Shown here in pieces: positions 50,243-57,767 of a DNA stretch of 64,000 bases; the stretch's first letter is position 1; each line of letters opens with the position of its first letter. The DNA is from an uncultured Collinsella sp. GTDB taxonomy: Bacteria; Actinomycetota; Coriobacteriia; Coriobacteriales; Coriobacteriaceae. The notes under the pieces are model-generated. The model saw only the letters and a list, made by a program, of their open reading frames with translations, was not told where the DNA came from and ran no database searches. Location: assembly GCA_900541175.1 (NCBI GenBank), contig UQIT01000006.1, positions 1 through 64,000 of the forward strand, read 5' to 3'. Both the position numbers and the translations under genes were made by a program.

Positions 50243-51412
50243 ATGAGCACATACGCAATTAAGGCTGACAAGTTCTTCTTGCCGGCAGGCCCGCAACTGG
50301 GCGGCTATCTTATGGTCGAGGACGGCGTCTTTGGCGCCTGGCAGGCCGACGAGCCCTCTTGCGAGATTAAGGACTACACGGGATCGTGGATCGCACCGGG
50401 TATGGTCGATACTCACATCCATGGTTTCTACAACCACTCAACTACCGATAACGACGCCGAGGGTATCGATATCAGCTCGACCGAGCTCGCCCGTCGCGGT
50501 ACCACCAGCTGGCTGCCCACGACGTTCACCGATGGCGTCGAGCAGATCAAGGACGCCTGCGCCGCCATCGCTCAGGCGGACGAGGGTCGCGGCCCCGACT
50601 TCTGCGGTGCTCGCATTCAGGGTATCTACCTGGAGGGCCCCTTCTTTACCATGAAGCACGTGGGTGCGCAGAACCCCGCTTATCTTATCGACCCCTCCGA
50701 GGAGGTCTTCGATCAGTGGCAGGAGGCTGCGGGTGGTCGCATCGTTAAGAGCGCCATGGCGGCCGAGCGCGACGGTGCCGCTGCTTATGCGGCTGCTCTG
50801 AACGCCAAGGGTGTGGTGACCAGCATCGGTCACTCCGACGCCACCTACGATGAGTGCATCGCCGCCATCAACGCCGGTGCCAGCTGCTTTACGCATACCT
50901 ATAACGGTCAGCGCGGCCTGCATCACCGTGAGCCCGGTGTCGTGGGCGCTGCCATGTCCACGCCCGAGACCTACGCCGAGATCATCTGTGACGGCAAGCA
51001 CGTAAACCCTGCCGCCATCAAGGCACTGCTGCAGGCAAAGGGCTGGCAGCACACGGTGCTTATCACCGACTGCCTGGGTTGCGGCGGCATGCCCGAGGGC
51101 AGCTACACCAGTGGTGGCATGGACGTCATCATGAAGGACAACCTGTGCTGGCTCGCTGACGGCAAGAGCATTGCCGGCTCGGTGCTCACGCTTGCCCAGG
51201 GCGTCAAGAACATCGTCGACTGGGGCATCGCCAGCGCCGATATCGCCATTCGCATGGCAACCGAGGTGCCGGCACGCTCCGCGCACATCGAGGATAAGTG
51301 CGGCAGCATCATGCCGGGTCGCGACGCCGACTTTGTCGTGTTCGACCATGAGCTCACCCTCGTCGAGACGTATGTTGGCGGCCAGAGCGTCGGCAACGCC
51401 TCTACCGAGTAA
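50243..51412 (+). CDS. nagA: N-acetylhexosamine-6-phosphate deacetylase (NagA/AgaA family)
   Basis: A 389-residue amidohydrolase that removes acetate from GlcNAc-6-P or GalNAc-6-P. The metal motif is MVDTHIHGFYNH, then YLEGPFF, SIGHSDATYDE, the HTYNGQRGLHHREPG motif and the catalytic Asp in LITDCLGCGGMPEGSY. In this locus the substrate is probably GalNAc-6-P (AgaA role), since an AgaS-like enzyme and a tagatose-6-P-kinase-like gene are present, but sequence alone does not separate the two. ATG 50243 follows CAAGGAG. A degenerate second copy of its last 40 codons lies at 54153-54278. Confidence 0.92.
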   Translation: MSTYAIKADKFFLPAGPQLGGYLMVEDGVFGAWQADEPSCEIKDYTGSWIAPGMVDTHIHGFYNHSTTDNDAEGIDISSTELARRGTTSWLPTTFTDGVEQIKDACAAIAQADEGRGPDFCGARIQGIYLEGPFFTMKHVGAQNPAYLIDPSEEVFDQWQEAAGGRIVKSAMAAERDGAAAYAAALNAKGVVTSIGHSDATYDECIAAINAGASCFTHTYNGQRGLHHREPGVVGAAMSTPETYAEIICDGKHVNPAAIKALLQAKGWQHTVLITDCLGCGGMPEGSYTSGGMDVIMKDNLCWLADGKSIAGSVLTLAQGVKNIVDWGIASADIAIRMATEVPARSAHIEDKCGSIMPGRDADFVVFDHELTLVETYVGGQSVGNASTE

Positions 51413-51417
51413 CGATA

Positions 51418-51456
51418 GAAAAAGACGGCGGGCCCGAATCTGCTCGGACCCGCCGT
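51418..51456 (-). terminator. Terminator of the flavodoxin gene
   Basis: acggcgggcccga and tcggacccgccgt pair over 13 bp with one mismatch. On the minus strand the stem is followed by a T-run (complement of 51418-51423), so it ends the leftward gene; it also follows nagA on the plus strand. Confidence 0.8.
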
Positions 51457-51487
51457 ATGGGTTAAACGCTCTAAAGCACCTTAACAG

Positions 51488-52072
51488 TTACAGCTTGTTA
51501 GCGATCTTCTTTGCCGTGCGCTTGACGCCGGCCACAAGACCTCCCGCAGGATGCTCCTTTTCGTAGGCTAGACGCTTCTCGCGCTTGGCGTACTCTTCGA
51601 CGATGATGTCGCCATACTCGTCTTCGATCTTGTCGAAGAAGTCGACGGCGCCCTTAATTTCCTCGGCGGTCGGGTGTCCCTTTTGGACACCGCCGGCGAG
51701 CTTGAACGGCCCCCACGTATCAAAACCGGGGCAGCCGTAGACACCCATAAAGATGGCCTGCTTCATGCGGCAGATGCCATCGATATCCTTGCCGTACCAC
51801 TTGTTTTTGCCACCGTAGGTCATAAGGCCAAACACCTTGTCCTGCGGCTGCAGCACGTTAGTGAGCACGCGTGCCATATCCTTGTCGATCTCGGAGTAAT
51901 AAATGCCCGTGGCGACACCGATCAGATGGTATTCGTGCAGGTCGGGGTACTCGTTTTTACCGAGCGCCTTGACGTCGAGGGTATCGATCTCGGGGTGTGC
52001 CTCGACGATGGCGTCCACGAGCTTTTTCGTATTGCCGTGATGGCGCGAGGCGTAGAGGATGATGGTTCGCAT
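51488..52072 (-). CDS. Flavodoxin-domain protein
   Basis: A 194-residue flavodoxin-like electron carrier or FMN-binding protein. The phosphate-binding loop is IILYASRHHGNTKKLVDAI at the N terminus, followed by LIGVATGIYYSEIDKDMARV and the third FMN loop region KVFGLMTYGGKNKWY. The C terminus adds about 35 basic residues (AGGLVAGVKRTAKKIANKL). The start at 52072 is the natural family start; the open frame upstream is a by-product of base composition. It is the only leftward gene inside the amino-sugar locus and may not belong to that pathway. Confidence 0.88.
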   Translation of the reverse strand: MRTIILYASRHHGNTKKLVDAIVEAHPEIDTLDVKALGKNEYPDLHEYHLIGVATGIYYSEIDKDMARVLTNVLQPQDKVFGLMTYGGKNKWYGKDIDGICRMKQAIFMGVYGCPGFDTWGPFKLAGGVQKGHPTAEEIKGAVDFFDKIEDEYGDIIVEEYAKREKRLAYEKEHPAGGLVAGVKRTAKKIANKL

Positions 52073-52229
52073 AAGAAGGCCTTTCAGCTGTAATTGCATC
52101 AATGTCTGTATGGTACCCCGTTGCATGGCTGGGATACCGGACGTATCGATGAACGTGCGGGTTTGTCCTTTGGTCAGGGCCGAGACGGGTTCTTGCGAGT
52201 AAAAAAGCAGTTGTTCGAAAGGATGGGCA

Positions 52230-53111
52230 ATGGAATACGCTCTCTCCAACGATTCGATTTCTATTAAGGTGTCCACGGCTGGCGGTTCGTTTACCTCGAT
52301 TGAGGCCGGAGGTCGCGAGTATCTGTGGCAGGGCGATCCCGCCGTGTGGTCTGGCCAGGCACCGATTTGCTTCCCGATTTGCGGAGGCTTGCGCGACAAC
52401 AGCGCCATGACGTTTGCCGGGCATCATGTAAAGCTCGCTCGCCACGGGTTTGCGCGCAAACAGGAGTGGAAGCTACTGAGCCAAGGCGAGAACGAGCTGG
52501 CGATGTGCCTGGCTTCGGAGGATAACGCCGCACTGCTGAGCGATTATCCGTATCCGTTTAAGCTTGTCGCTCGTTATACGCTCGAGGGGGATACCGTGCG
52601 CGTCTCCTATGAGGTGACCAACGAGGGAACCGAGGACATGCCGTTCTTTATCGGCGGTCATCCCGGCTTTAAGTGTCCGCTCGATGAGGGCGAGGCCTAT
52701 ACGGACTATGAGTTGCGCTTTGAGAAAGACGAGGCTGCGGAGCTTTGCACCGCCGTGCCCTCGACCGGATTGATTGACGTGGCAAACCGCTCCAAGAACC
52801 CCATGGTGGGAAAGACGCTGCCCCTGTCGCACGAGCTCTTCGATTTTGCGGAGACCATCTTTGACGTGCTCGAGAGCCGCCAGGTCACGCTTTCTAAGAA
52901 GAGGGAGGACAAGGGCGTCCGCCTGAGCTTTGAGGGCTTCCCGTATCTCATTGTGTGGAGTAAGCCCGAGGGCGATTTTGTGGCAGTTGAGCCTTGGGGC
53001 GGCCTCTCGACCTGCTCCGATGAGGACGACGTACTTGAGCATAAGCGCGGCTGCCTTGTCGCCAAGCCCAAGGAGACCGTCGTTCGCTCGTTCACGATTG
53101 AGATTCTGTAA
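52230..53111 (+). CDS. Aldose 1-epimerase family protein (LacX-like)
   Basis: A 293-residue mutarotase-fold protein of the LacX/YeaD-like branch. Landmarks are GGREYLWQGDPAVWSGQAPICFP near the N terminus, the catalytic-type His in FIGGHPGFKCPL, and the final PYLIVWSKPEGDFVAVEPWG with the catalytic Glu. LacX accompanies tagatose-6-phosphate pathway genes in lactococci, which fits the kinase next door. ATG 52230 follows GAAAGGATGG. Its substrate is probably a galactose- or galactosamine-derived sugar. Confidence 0.87.
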   Translation: MEYALSNDSISIKVSTAGGSFTSIEAGGREYLWQGDPAVWSGQAPICFPICGGLRDNSAMTFAGHHVKLARHGFARKQEWKLLSQGENELAMCLASEDNAALLSDYPYPFKLVARYTLEGDTVRVSYEVTNEGTEDMPFFIGGHPGFKCPLDEGEAYTDYELRFEKDEAAELCTAVPSTGLIDVANRSKNPMVGKTLPLSHELFDFAETIFDVLESRQVTLSKKREDKGVRLSFEGFPYLIVWSKPEGDFVAVEPWGGLSTCSDEDDVLEHKRGCLVAKPKETVVRSFTIEIL

Positions 53112-53170
53112 TTCCGTTTTGTCGACTCGTATCGCGAGGCATAAGGAGCCTGCGAGATAAGGAGCTAAAA

Positions 53171-54106
53171 ATGATCCTCACCGTTACGATGAACCCGTCC
53201 GTCGATACGCGCTATCAGCTCGATGAGCTCGTTATCGACGACGTCAACCGTGTGACGCCCGAAAAGACCGCCGGCGGCAAGGGCCTCAACGTGGCCCGTG
53301 TGCTGGGTCAGCTGGGCGACGACGTTGTGGCAACCGGTCTGCTCGGCGGCCACATGGGCGCCTACATGGCCGAGCTCATGGACGCCAACGGTATTAACAA
53401 CGACTTTGTGCCCATCAAGGGCGAGACTCGCATTTGCCTCAACATTCTCCACGCCGGCAACCAGACCGAGCTGCTCGAGAGCGGCCCGACGATTGCCCCT
53501 GAGGAGCTCGATGCCTTTACCGCCAAGTTTACCGAGCTTGCGAGCAAGGCCGACGTCGTCACCATTTCGGGTTCGCTGCCCCGCGGTGTCGAGGCAGACT
53601 ACTATGCCAAGATCACGGGCATTGCCGAGAACGCCGGCGCCAAGGTGCTGCTCGATACCTCGGGTGCTTCGCTCGAGGCCGCCCTTAAGTCCGAAATTAA
53701 GCCCGAGCTGGTCAAGCCTAACCTGACCGAGATCAACGGCCTTCTGGGCACGAGCTTTACCACCGACGATGTGGACGAGCTCCGCGCCGCGCTCGCCTCT
53801 GACGCCCGCTTTTCCGATATCCCCTGGGTCGTCGTGTCCATGGGCGCTGCCGGCTCCGTTGGCTTCCATAACGGCCGTGCGTTCCGCGCCAAGACCCCCG
53901 ATATCCCCGCCGTTAACGCTACGGGCTCTGGCGATTCGACCATTGCCGGCTTCGCGCATGCCATCGCAGCCGGCGCGGATGATGAGACGGTGCTGCGTAC
54001 CGCCAACACCTGCGGCAAGCTCAACGCCATGGATCCCATGACTGGCCACTTGGTTATGGATCGTTGGGACGAGGTCTACAACGGCGTTGTCGTGACCGAG
54101 CTGTAA
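53171..54106 (+). CDS. PfkB-family sugar-phosphate kinase, probable tagatose-6-phosphate kinase
   Basis: A 311-residue kinase of the 1-phosphofructokinase/LacC group. The start ILTVTMNPSVDTRYQLDEL and the first PfkB signature GGKGLNVARVLGQLG are clear; the second signature with the catalytic Asp is PAVNATGSGDSTIAGFAHA. FruK and LacC are hard to separate by eye. Placement between a LacX-like epimerase and the amino-sugar genes favours tagatose-6-phosphate kinase. ATG 53171 follows AAGGAGC. The matching tagatose-bisphosphate aldolase is not in the window. Confidence 0.87.
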   Translation: MILTVTMNPSVDTRYQLDELVIDDVNRVTPEKTAGGKGLNVARVLGQLGDDVVATGLLGGHMGAYMAELMDANGINNDFVPIKGETRICLNILHAGNQTELLESGPTIAPEELDAFTAKFTELASKADVVTISGSLPRGVEADYYAKITGIAENAGAKVLLDTSGASLEAALKSEIKPELVKPNLTEINGLLGTSFTTDDVDELRAALASDARFSDIPWVVVSMGAAGSVGFHNGRAFRAKTPDIPAVNATGSGDSTIAGFAHAIAAGADDETVLRTANTCGKLNAMDPMTGHLVMDRWDEVYNGVVVTEL

Positions 54107-54152
54107 GAGCTTGGGCGTCGCCCCCGGCATCGGTTGCTTGCTTGTGGTTAGA

Positions 54153-54278
54153 GTTGACGACAAGTGCGGTAGCATTATGCTGGGGCGCGACGCCGACGTT
54201 GTCGTGTTCAATCCCGACCTTACCCTGGTCGAGACGTATGTGGGTGGCAACAGCGTCGGTAACGCGTTTACCGAGTAG
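54153..54278 (+). pseudogene. Remnant of a second nagA (C-terminal 41 codons)
   Basis: Translation from 54153 reads DDKCGSIMLGRDADVVVF, then LTLVETYVGGNSVGNAFTE and a stop at 54276-54278. It matches the last 40 residues of the intact deacetylase (EDKCGSIMPGRDADFVVF, then LTLVETYVGGQSVGNASTE) with few differences. No start or upstream nagA sequence remains, and the fragment fills the gap between the kinase and the YhcH-like gene. It is best read as the scar of a deleted duplicate. Confidence 0.85.
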
Positions 54279-54310
54279 CCGCCAAAGAAACGATCCGAAA
54301 GGGGATTTAG

Positions 54311-54784
54311 ATGATTTACGGTGCATTAGGCGATATCGAGGAGTATCGCGGAATGCTCAAGGGCCTCGACGTGCTGATCGACTGGCTCGAGGAGAACGAT
54401 CCGGCGGAGCTCGAGGTCGGCAGCCATCCGATTCTGGGCGACAAGGTCTATGCGAACGTCATGGCTCCCACGACGCGTCCCGAGGCCGAGGCACACTATG
54501 AGACGCATCAGCGCTATCACGACCTGCAGATCGACGTCGAGGGTCGCGAGGCCTTTAAGGTTGCCACGGGCAGCCTGACGCTGGTCCAGGAGTTTGACGA
54601 GAAGGACGACTACGATCTGGTCGATTCCGACGCCTCGATTGCCGGCGATCTTGCTGACGATAAGTTTGCGCTGTTCGTTGCCGGCGAGCCTCACATGCCC
54701 ACGCTCGAGTTCCCGGGCGATGGCGCGCAGCCGGTCAAGAAGATCTGCTTTAAGCTTCTTGCAGATTCTTACTGGGAGGAGTAG
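54311..54784 (+). CDS. YhcH/YjgK/YiaL family protein
   Basis: A 157-residue beta-sandwich protein of the YhcH/YiaL family, which also contains EbgC. Members accompany sialic acid, amino-sugar or sugar-acid catabolism and may act as anomerases or sugar-binding helpers. Typical features are EAHYETHQRYHDLQIDVEGRE with the metal-binding Glu and His residues and FVAGEPHMPTLEF in the middle, with KKICFKLLADSYW at the end. ATG 54311 follows GAAAGGGG. It closes the amino-sugar locus; a compound hairpin/terminator follows. Confidence 0.9.
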   Translation: MIYGALGDIEEYRGMLKGLDVLIDWLEENDPAELEVGSHPILGDKVYANVMAPTTRPEAEAHYETHQRYHDLQIDVEGREAFKVATGSLTLVQEFDEKDDYDLVDSDASIAGDLADDKFALFVAGEPHMPTLEFPGDGAQPVKKICFKLLADSYWEE

Positions 54785-54816
54785 CGAGCTACTGGGTTGA
54801 GTTGTTCGTCTGATGG

Positions 54817-54894
54817 CGTGATTCCCCTAGGGAAATCACGCTAGGACCCCGCCAAGCGTGTTTTCCCTAGGGGAATCACGTTTGGCGGGGTTTT
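54817..54894. repeat. Interlocked inverted repeat and terminator
   Basis: 54817-54835 and 54862-54880 are exact 19-bp complements containing ccctaggg. Each arm is itself a 24-nt hairpin (cgtgatt...aatcacg and cgtgttt...aatcacg). A second, overlapping stem pairs accccgccaa (54846-54855) with ttggcgggg (54882-54890), followed by TTTTCT, which is the intrinsic terminator. The two foldings cannot form fully together. Confidence 0.75.
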
Positions 54895-54917
54895 CTGTTT
54901 TTGAATAGGGAAGCTGT

Positions 54918-55489
54918 TTATTTGCGAAGAACATCGGCTAGCCGCAGGATTGAAATCATCGACCGATAAGTGAGTTCCACTTTTTCGCCCGCAAGCAGTC
55001 GTTTCGAGCCAATCTCATCTAGCCCCACAAGCCGAGAAAACAGCGGGCCGCTCATCGTGCCATCGTCAATTGATTCCCTTATGGTCTTCAAAACGTCCGT
55101 ATCATGAAGCGACGCCGAGCTGTAGGGGGCAACACGAGCGGAACTCTCAATTAACGACGAGACAAAAGGATGGAGATGCTTTGGACATAGTCCATCAAAC
55201 ACCACATCCCCATTGTCATCCGAGCCGACCAGGCGCCAAGTATAATGATCGACCCAGTCATCTCCGTCATATATGGCGTCCATGAGCAACTTCCCGTCTA
55301 GAGAGAGAAACCTATTTGGACATCGGGGCGCAAGACCGCAAGCCATATCGGGCCTGCAGCAGCTCCAACCCAACGCACCACATAGGTTCCCTTTCGTACA
55401 TGTGTATCAATCTGCCCCGAAATGCCGGTGAATGCAATTCCAGACCCGTTTGTCGGATAGCAATCGACGTATTTTTGTTTTCCGCTCAC
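54918..55489 (-). pseudogene. Unknown gene interrupted by a frameshift at a CT run
   Basis: Two overlapping leftward frames together look like one gene. The first starts at GTG 55489 (SGKQKYVDCYPTNGSGIAF) and ends at a stop at 55298 just inside a CTCTCTCT run (55300-55308, shown as AG on the plus strand). The second continues from there (LDGKLLMDAIYDGDDWVDHY to the end LRLADVLRK at 54918). Removing one CT joins them as GFSLDG. The joined product would be about 190 residues, acidic, soluble, and unlike anything I recognise. GC is lower than the surroundings. It may be a pseudogene, a slippage-switched gene or an assembly error. Confidence 0.6.
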
Positions 55490-55677
55490 AACCTTGTATA
55501 GATATATCGTTCCAGCAAAAGAGAAGGTATCGTGGCTATTTTAAATCTATATGGCCAATTCGAGCCCTCACCATGGCAATTGTTGCAGCTGGGTTTCTTT
55601 TCATTAAAATTTCACTTTGGTAAATCCCCGCCCCCTAAGCATTAAATCCGAAGTCCACCGAGTGGGCGAATCGGCAA

Positions 55678-55702
55678 CAAAAAAGCCGCCCGAAGGCGGC
55701 TA
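55678..55702 (-). terminator. Terminator of the tRNA-Thr gene
   Basis: On the minus strand AGCCGCC-TTCG-GGCGGCT is followed by TTTTT, ten bases after the tRNA 3' end. The UUCG loop and T-run make it a textbook intrinsic terminator. Confidence 0.9.
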
Positions 55703-55712
55703 TCTTGTGCAA

Positions 55713-55788
55713 TGGAGCCAGCGACCGGGCTCGAACCGGTGACCCCCGCTTTACGAGAGCGGTGCTCTACCAACTGAGCTACGCTGGC
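55713..55788 (-). tRNA. tRNA-Thr (anticodon CGT)
   Basis: A complete 76-nt cloverleaf including encoded CCA. Acceptor stem GCCAGCG/CGCTGGC, D-arm GCTC-AGTTGGTA-GAGC, anticodon stem CCGCT/AGCGG around CTCGTAA with anticodon CGT (reads ACG), T-arm ACCGG-TTCGAGC-CCGGT. It stands alone with its own terminator. tRNA genes often mark integration sites; the flanks here are accessory in character, but I see no integrase or direct repeat of the tRNA 3' end. Confidence 0.97.
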
Positions 55789-55945
55789 GGCCATGTGGTG
55801 ACGCAACTGAGGCGTCAACGGCTGTCTATGATACGGGACATCGCACATCTGTGCAAGTGTTCTGACGGCTTTTCTCACTTTAAATGCACTAATATTAGAG
55901 ACGCGACGTCTTGCTCTTACGGGTCTCAAGCAGAATGGGGCAGCG

Positions 55946-56425
55946 ATGGCTCAACCCAAGATTCTTCTCACACGCATCGATGATCGGTTTATTTACGGGC
56001 AAGATGTTGCGCTGTGGAACGAGGCCGTAGGTATTAACCTTGTCCTGGTCGTCAACGACGAGATTGCCGCGGACGCTCACAAGTGGGCCCCTATGAGGGT
56101 GGCGACGCCCGATGGCGTGTGGACACGGTTTTTCTCGGTGCAAAGGACCATCGACATCATTCATACCGCAACGCCGCGTCAATGGATTCTGATCATGGTG
56201 GCCTCACCCGCCGATGCGCTCGAGCTGGTTAAGGGCGGCGTGCCGATCACCAAGATCAGCATCGGCCATATGCAGGCAGGGGAGGGCAAGCGTCCCGCAA
56301 CACCCGCAGTTGCCGTAGACGACACAGACGTCGCTGCCCTCAAAGAGCTGCAAGCGCTCGGCATAGAACTAGAAATCCGCTACCTCCCCAGCTCCAACCC
56401 CGACCCCATCCAGCTAGTCATTTAA
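55946..56425 (+). CDS. Orphan PTS IIB (mannose/sorbose family) lacking the phospho-histidine
   Basis: A 159-residue protein alignable over its whole length to the IIB at 45480 (ILLTRIDDRFIYGQDVALW against ILLTRIDNRLVHGQVATQW). The phosphorylated His of the HGQ motif is Tyr here, and the next V is D, so phosphotransfer in the usual way should be impossible. The rest of the fold (ADALELVKGGVPITKISIGHM, EGKRPATPAVAVDDTDVAAL) is intact and the frame is open, arguing against simple decay. No IIA, IIC or IID is adjacent. It might act as a regulator or decoy partner. Ribosome site is weak. Confidence 0.85.
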   Translation: MAQPKILLTRIDDRFIYGQDVALWNEAVGINLVLVVNDEIAADAHKWAPMRVATPDGVWTRFFSVQRTIDIIHTATPRQWILIMVASPADALELVKGGVPITKISIGHMQAGEGKRPATPAVAVDDTDVAALKELQALGIELEIRYLPSSNPDPIQLVI

Positions 56426-56442
56426 GAACGTCCCCAATGACT
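56416..56442. repeat. 27-nt GGGAC-loop hairpin, inverted copy overlapping a stop codon
   Basis: agtcatt and aatgact form a 7-bp stem around taagaacgtcccc, the reverse complement of the elements at 15-41 and 20374-20400. The last codons and TAA stop of the orphan IIB gene lie inside it. Confidence 0.7.
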
Positions 56443-56448
56443 GGGTAG

Positions 56449-56482
56449 CAAAACGCCCGTCGGCGGTGGTGCCGGCGGGCGT
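56449..56482 (-). terminator. Terminator of galM
   Basis: acgcccgtcggc and gccggcgggcgt pair over 12 bp (one wobble). On the minus strand TTTTG follows, so it terminates the leftward epimerase gene. Confidence 0.75.
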
Positions 56483-56509
56483 TGCTGTGCGATATGTCGC
56501 GTTGTGGGC

Positions 56510-57562
56510 TTAGTGCCTCATAAAGTGGTATTCGATCACATTGCTGTAGGGGTGACCCGGGCCCACAATGCCCTGCGGGAACAGCGGTTGGTGCGGCGTG
56601 TCGGGGTACATCTCGGCCTCGAGGGCAAAGCCGGCGCCCCAGCCATAGTTGGCATCGTCCTTGGCGTGCTCGTCGCCCAGCCAGTTGCCGGTGTAAAGCT
56701 GCACGCCCGGGGCGGTGGTGTAGTAGTCCAGCTCGCGGCCGGTCCACATCTCCTCGACATGCAGGGCGCGGCGCAGGTTGCGACCGTACTGATAGCCATC
56801 GATACACAAGCAGTGATCGTAGCCACGGGCCTGCTTAATCTGCGGGTCGTCGGCTTCCATGCCAGGCGCGACGGGGCGCAGCTCGCGGAAGTCAAACGGC
56901 GTTCCCTCGACCGGAGCAATCTCGCCGGTGGGGATGTTCTGCTCGTTAATGGGCAGGTAGTGGGCAGCGTTGGCAACAAAGAAGTGCTCGCAGTCCATGC
57001 CGGCGTTATGGCCGGCAAGGTTAAAGTACGTGTGGTTGGTCATGGACACGTAGGTGGCGCGGTCGCTCTCGCAGCCATACTCAATGCGAAAGACGCCGGT
57101 GCGCGTCACGGTAAACACGGCCGTAAAGGTGCGGTTGCCGGGGAGACCAAGCTCGCCATCCTCAAGTGAGGTGGTCATGCGCACGGCGTTGTGGACCTCG
57201 TCGAGCTCAACATCCCATACGCGCTTGTGCAGGCCGTGCTCAAGATCGCTGTGCAGGTTGTTGACGCCTTCGTTGGCCGGCATATGCCAGTCCGTGCCGG
57301 CGATGGTGATCGTAGCACCCGCAGTGCGGTTGGCCACAGGGCCGATGGTCGCGCCAAAGCAGGCGGGGTTGTCAAAGTAATCCTCGAGCTTATCGAAGCC
57401 CAGCACCACATCGCGCACGTTGCCGGGAATGTCGGGCACATCGATACCCAGCACGGTGGCGCCATAGTCCATAATGCGAACGCAGATCTCGGGCCCGTTG
57501 AGGGTGTAACGATGAACGGGGGTACCGCACGGCGCGGTGCCGAAAAGCTCGGAAGTGATCAT
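56510..57562 (-). CDS. galM: Aldose 1-epimerase (galactose mutarotase)
   Basis: A 350-residue GalM that interconverts alpha and beta anomers of galactose or glucose. Landmarks are GPVANRTAGATITIAG, NNLHSDLEHGLHKRVWD, the catalytic His in SMTNHTYFNLAGHNAG, and the C-terminal catalytic Glu in GFALEAEMYPDTPHQ. The start at 57562 follows TAGGAACC and fits the family; the open frame to 57622 has no ribosome site. It is divergent from the DeoR-type regulator at 57768, which may control it. It is a different branch from the LacX-like epimerase at 52230. Confidence 0.94.
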   Translation of the reverse strand: MITSELFGTAPCGTPVHRYTLNGPEICVRIMDYGATVLGIDVPDIPGNVRDVVLGFDKLEDYFDNPACFGATIGPVANRTAGATITIAGTDWHMPANEGVNNLHSDLEHGLHKRVWDVELDEVHNAVRMTTSLEDGELGLPGNRTFTAVFTVTRTGVFRIEYGCESDRATYVSMTNHTYFNLAGHNAGMDCEHFFVANAAHYLPINEQNIPTGEIAPVEGTPFDFRELRPVAPGMEADDPQIKQARGYDHCLCIDGYQYGRNLRRALHVEEMWTGRELDYYTTAPGVQLYTGNWLGDEHAKDDANYGWGAGFALEAEMYPDTPHQPLFPQGIVGPGHPYSNVIEYHFMRH

Positions 57563-57767
57563 TTGGTTCCTAACATCGAGGTATTTCCGACAAACTGTAG
57601 CGCGAACACGCGAGATTATCACTACACCCTACTAAAGCAGGGGGTATTTTTCTCAAAAAAGTGATGATTGGAGCTGTACGGGCGCTCATTTTAGGTGTGC
57701 ACGAGTCTGATACAATTTGTTCGTTACTGTTTGAATTGGCGTGAGCGTGGAACAGCGAGGACTCATC

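Noticed and set aside
55432..55623. A 63-codon plus-strand frame with a hydrophobic end near the tRNA
   Set aside because: No ribosome site, no recognisable family, and it overlaps the better-supported minus-strand frameshifted gene.
55713..55788. Integration site of a genomic island at tRNA-Thr
   Set aside because: No integrase gene and no second copy of the tRNA 3' end were found in the window.
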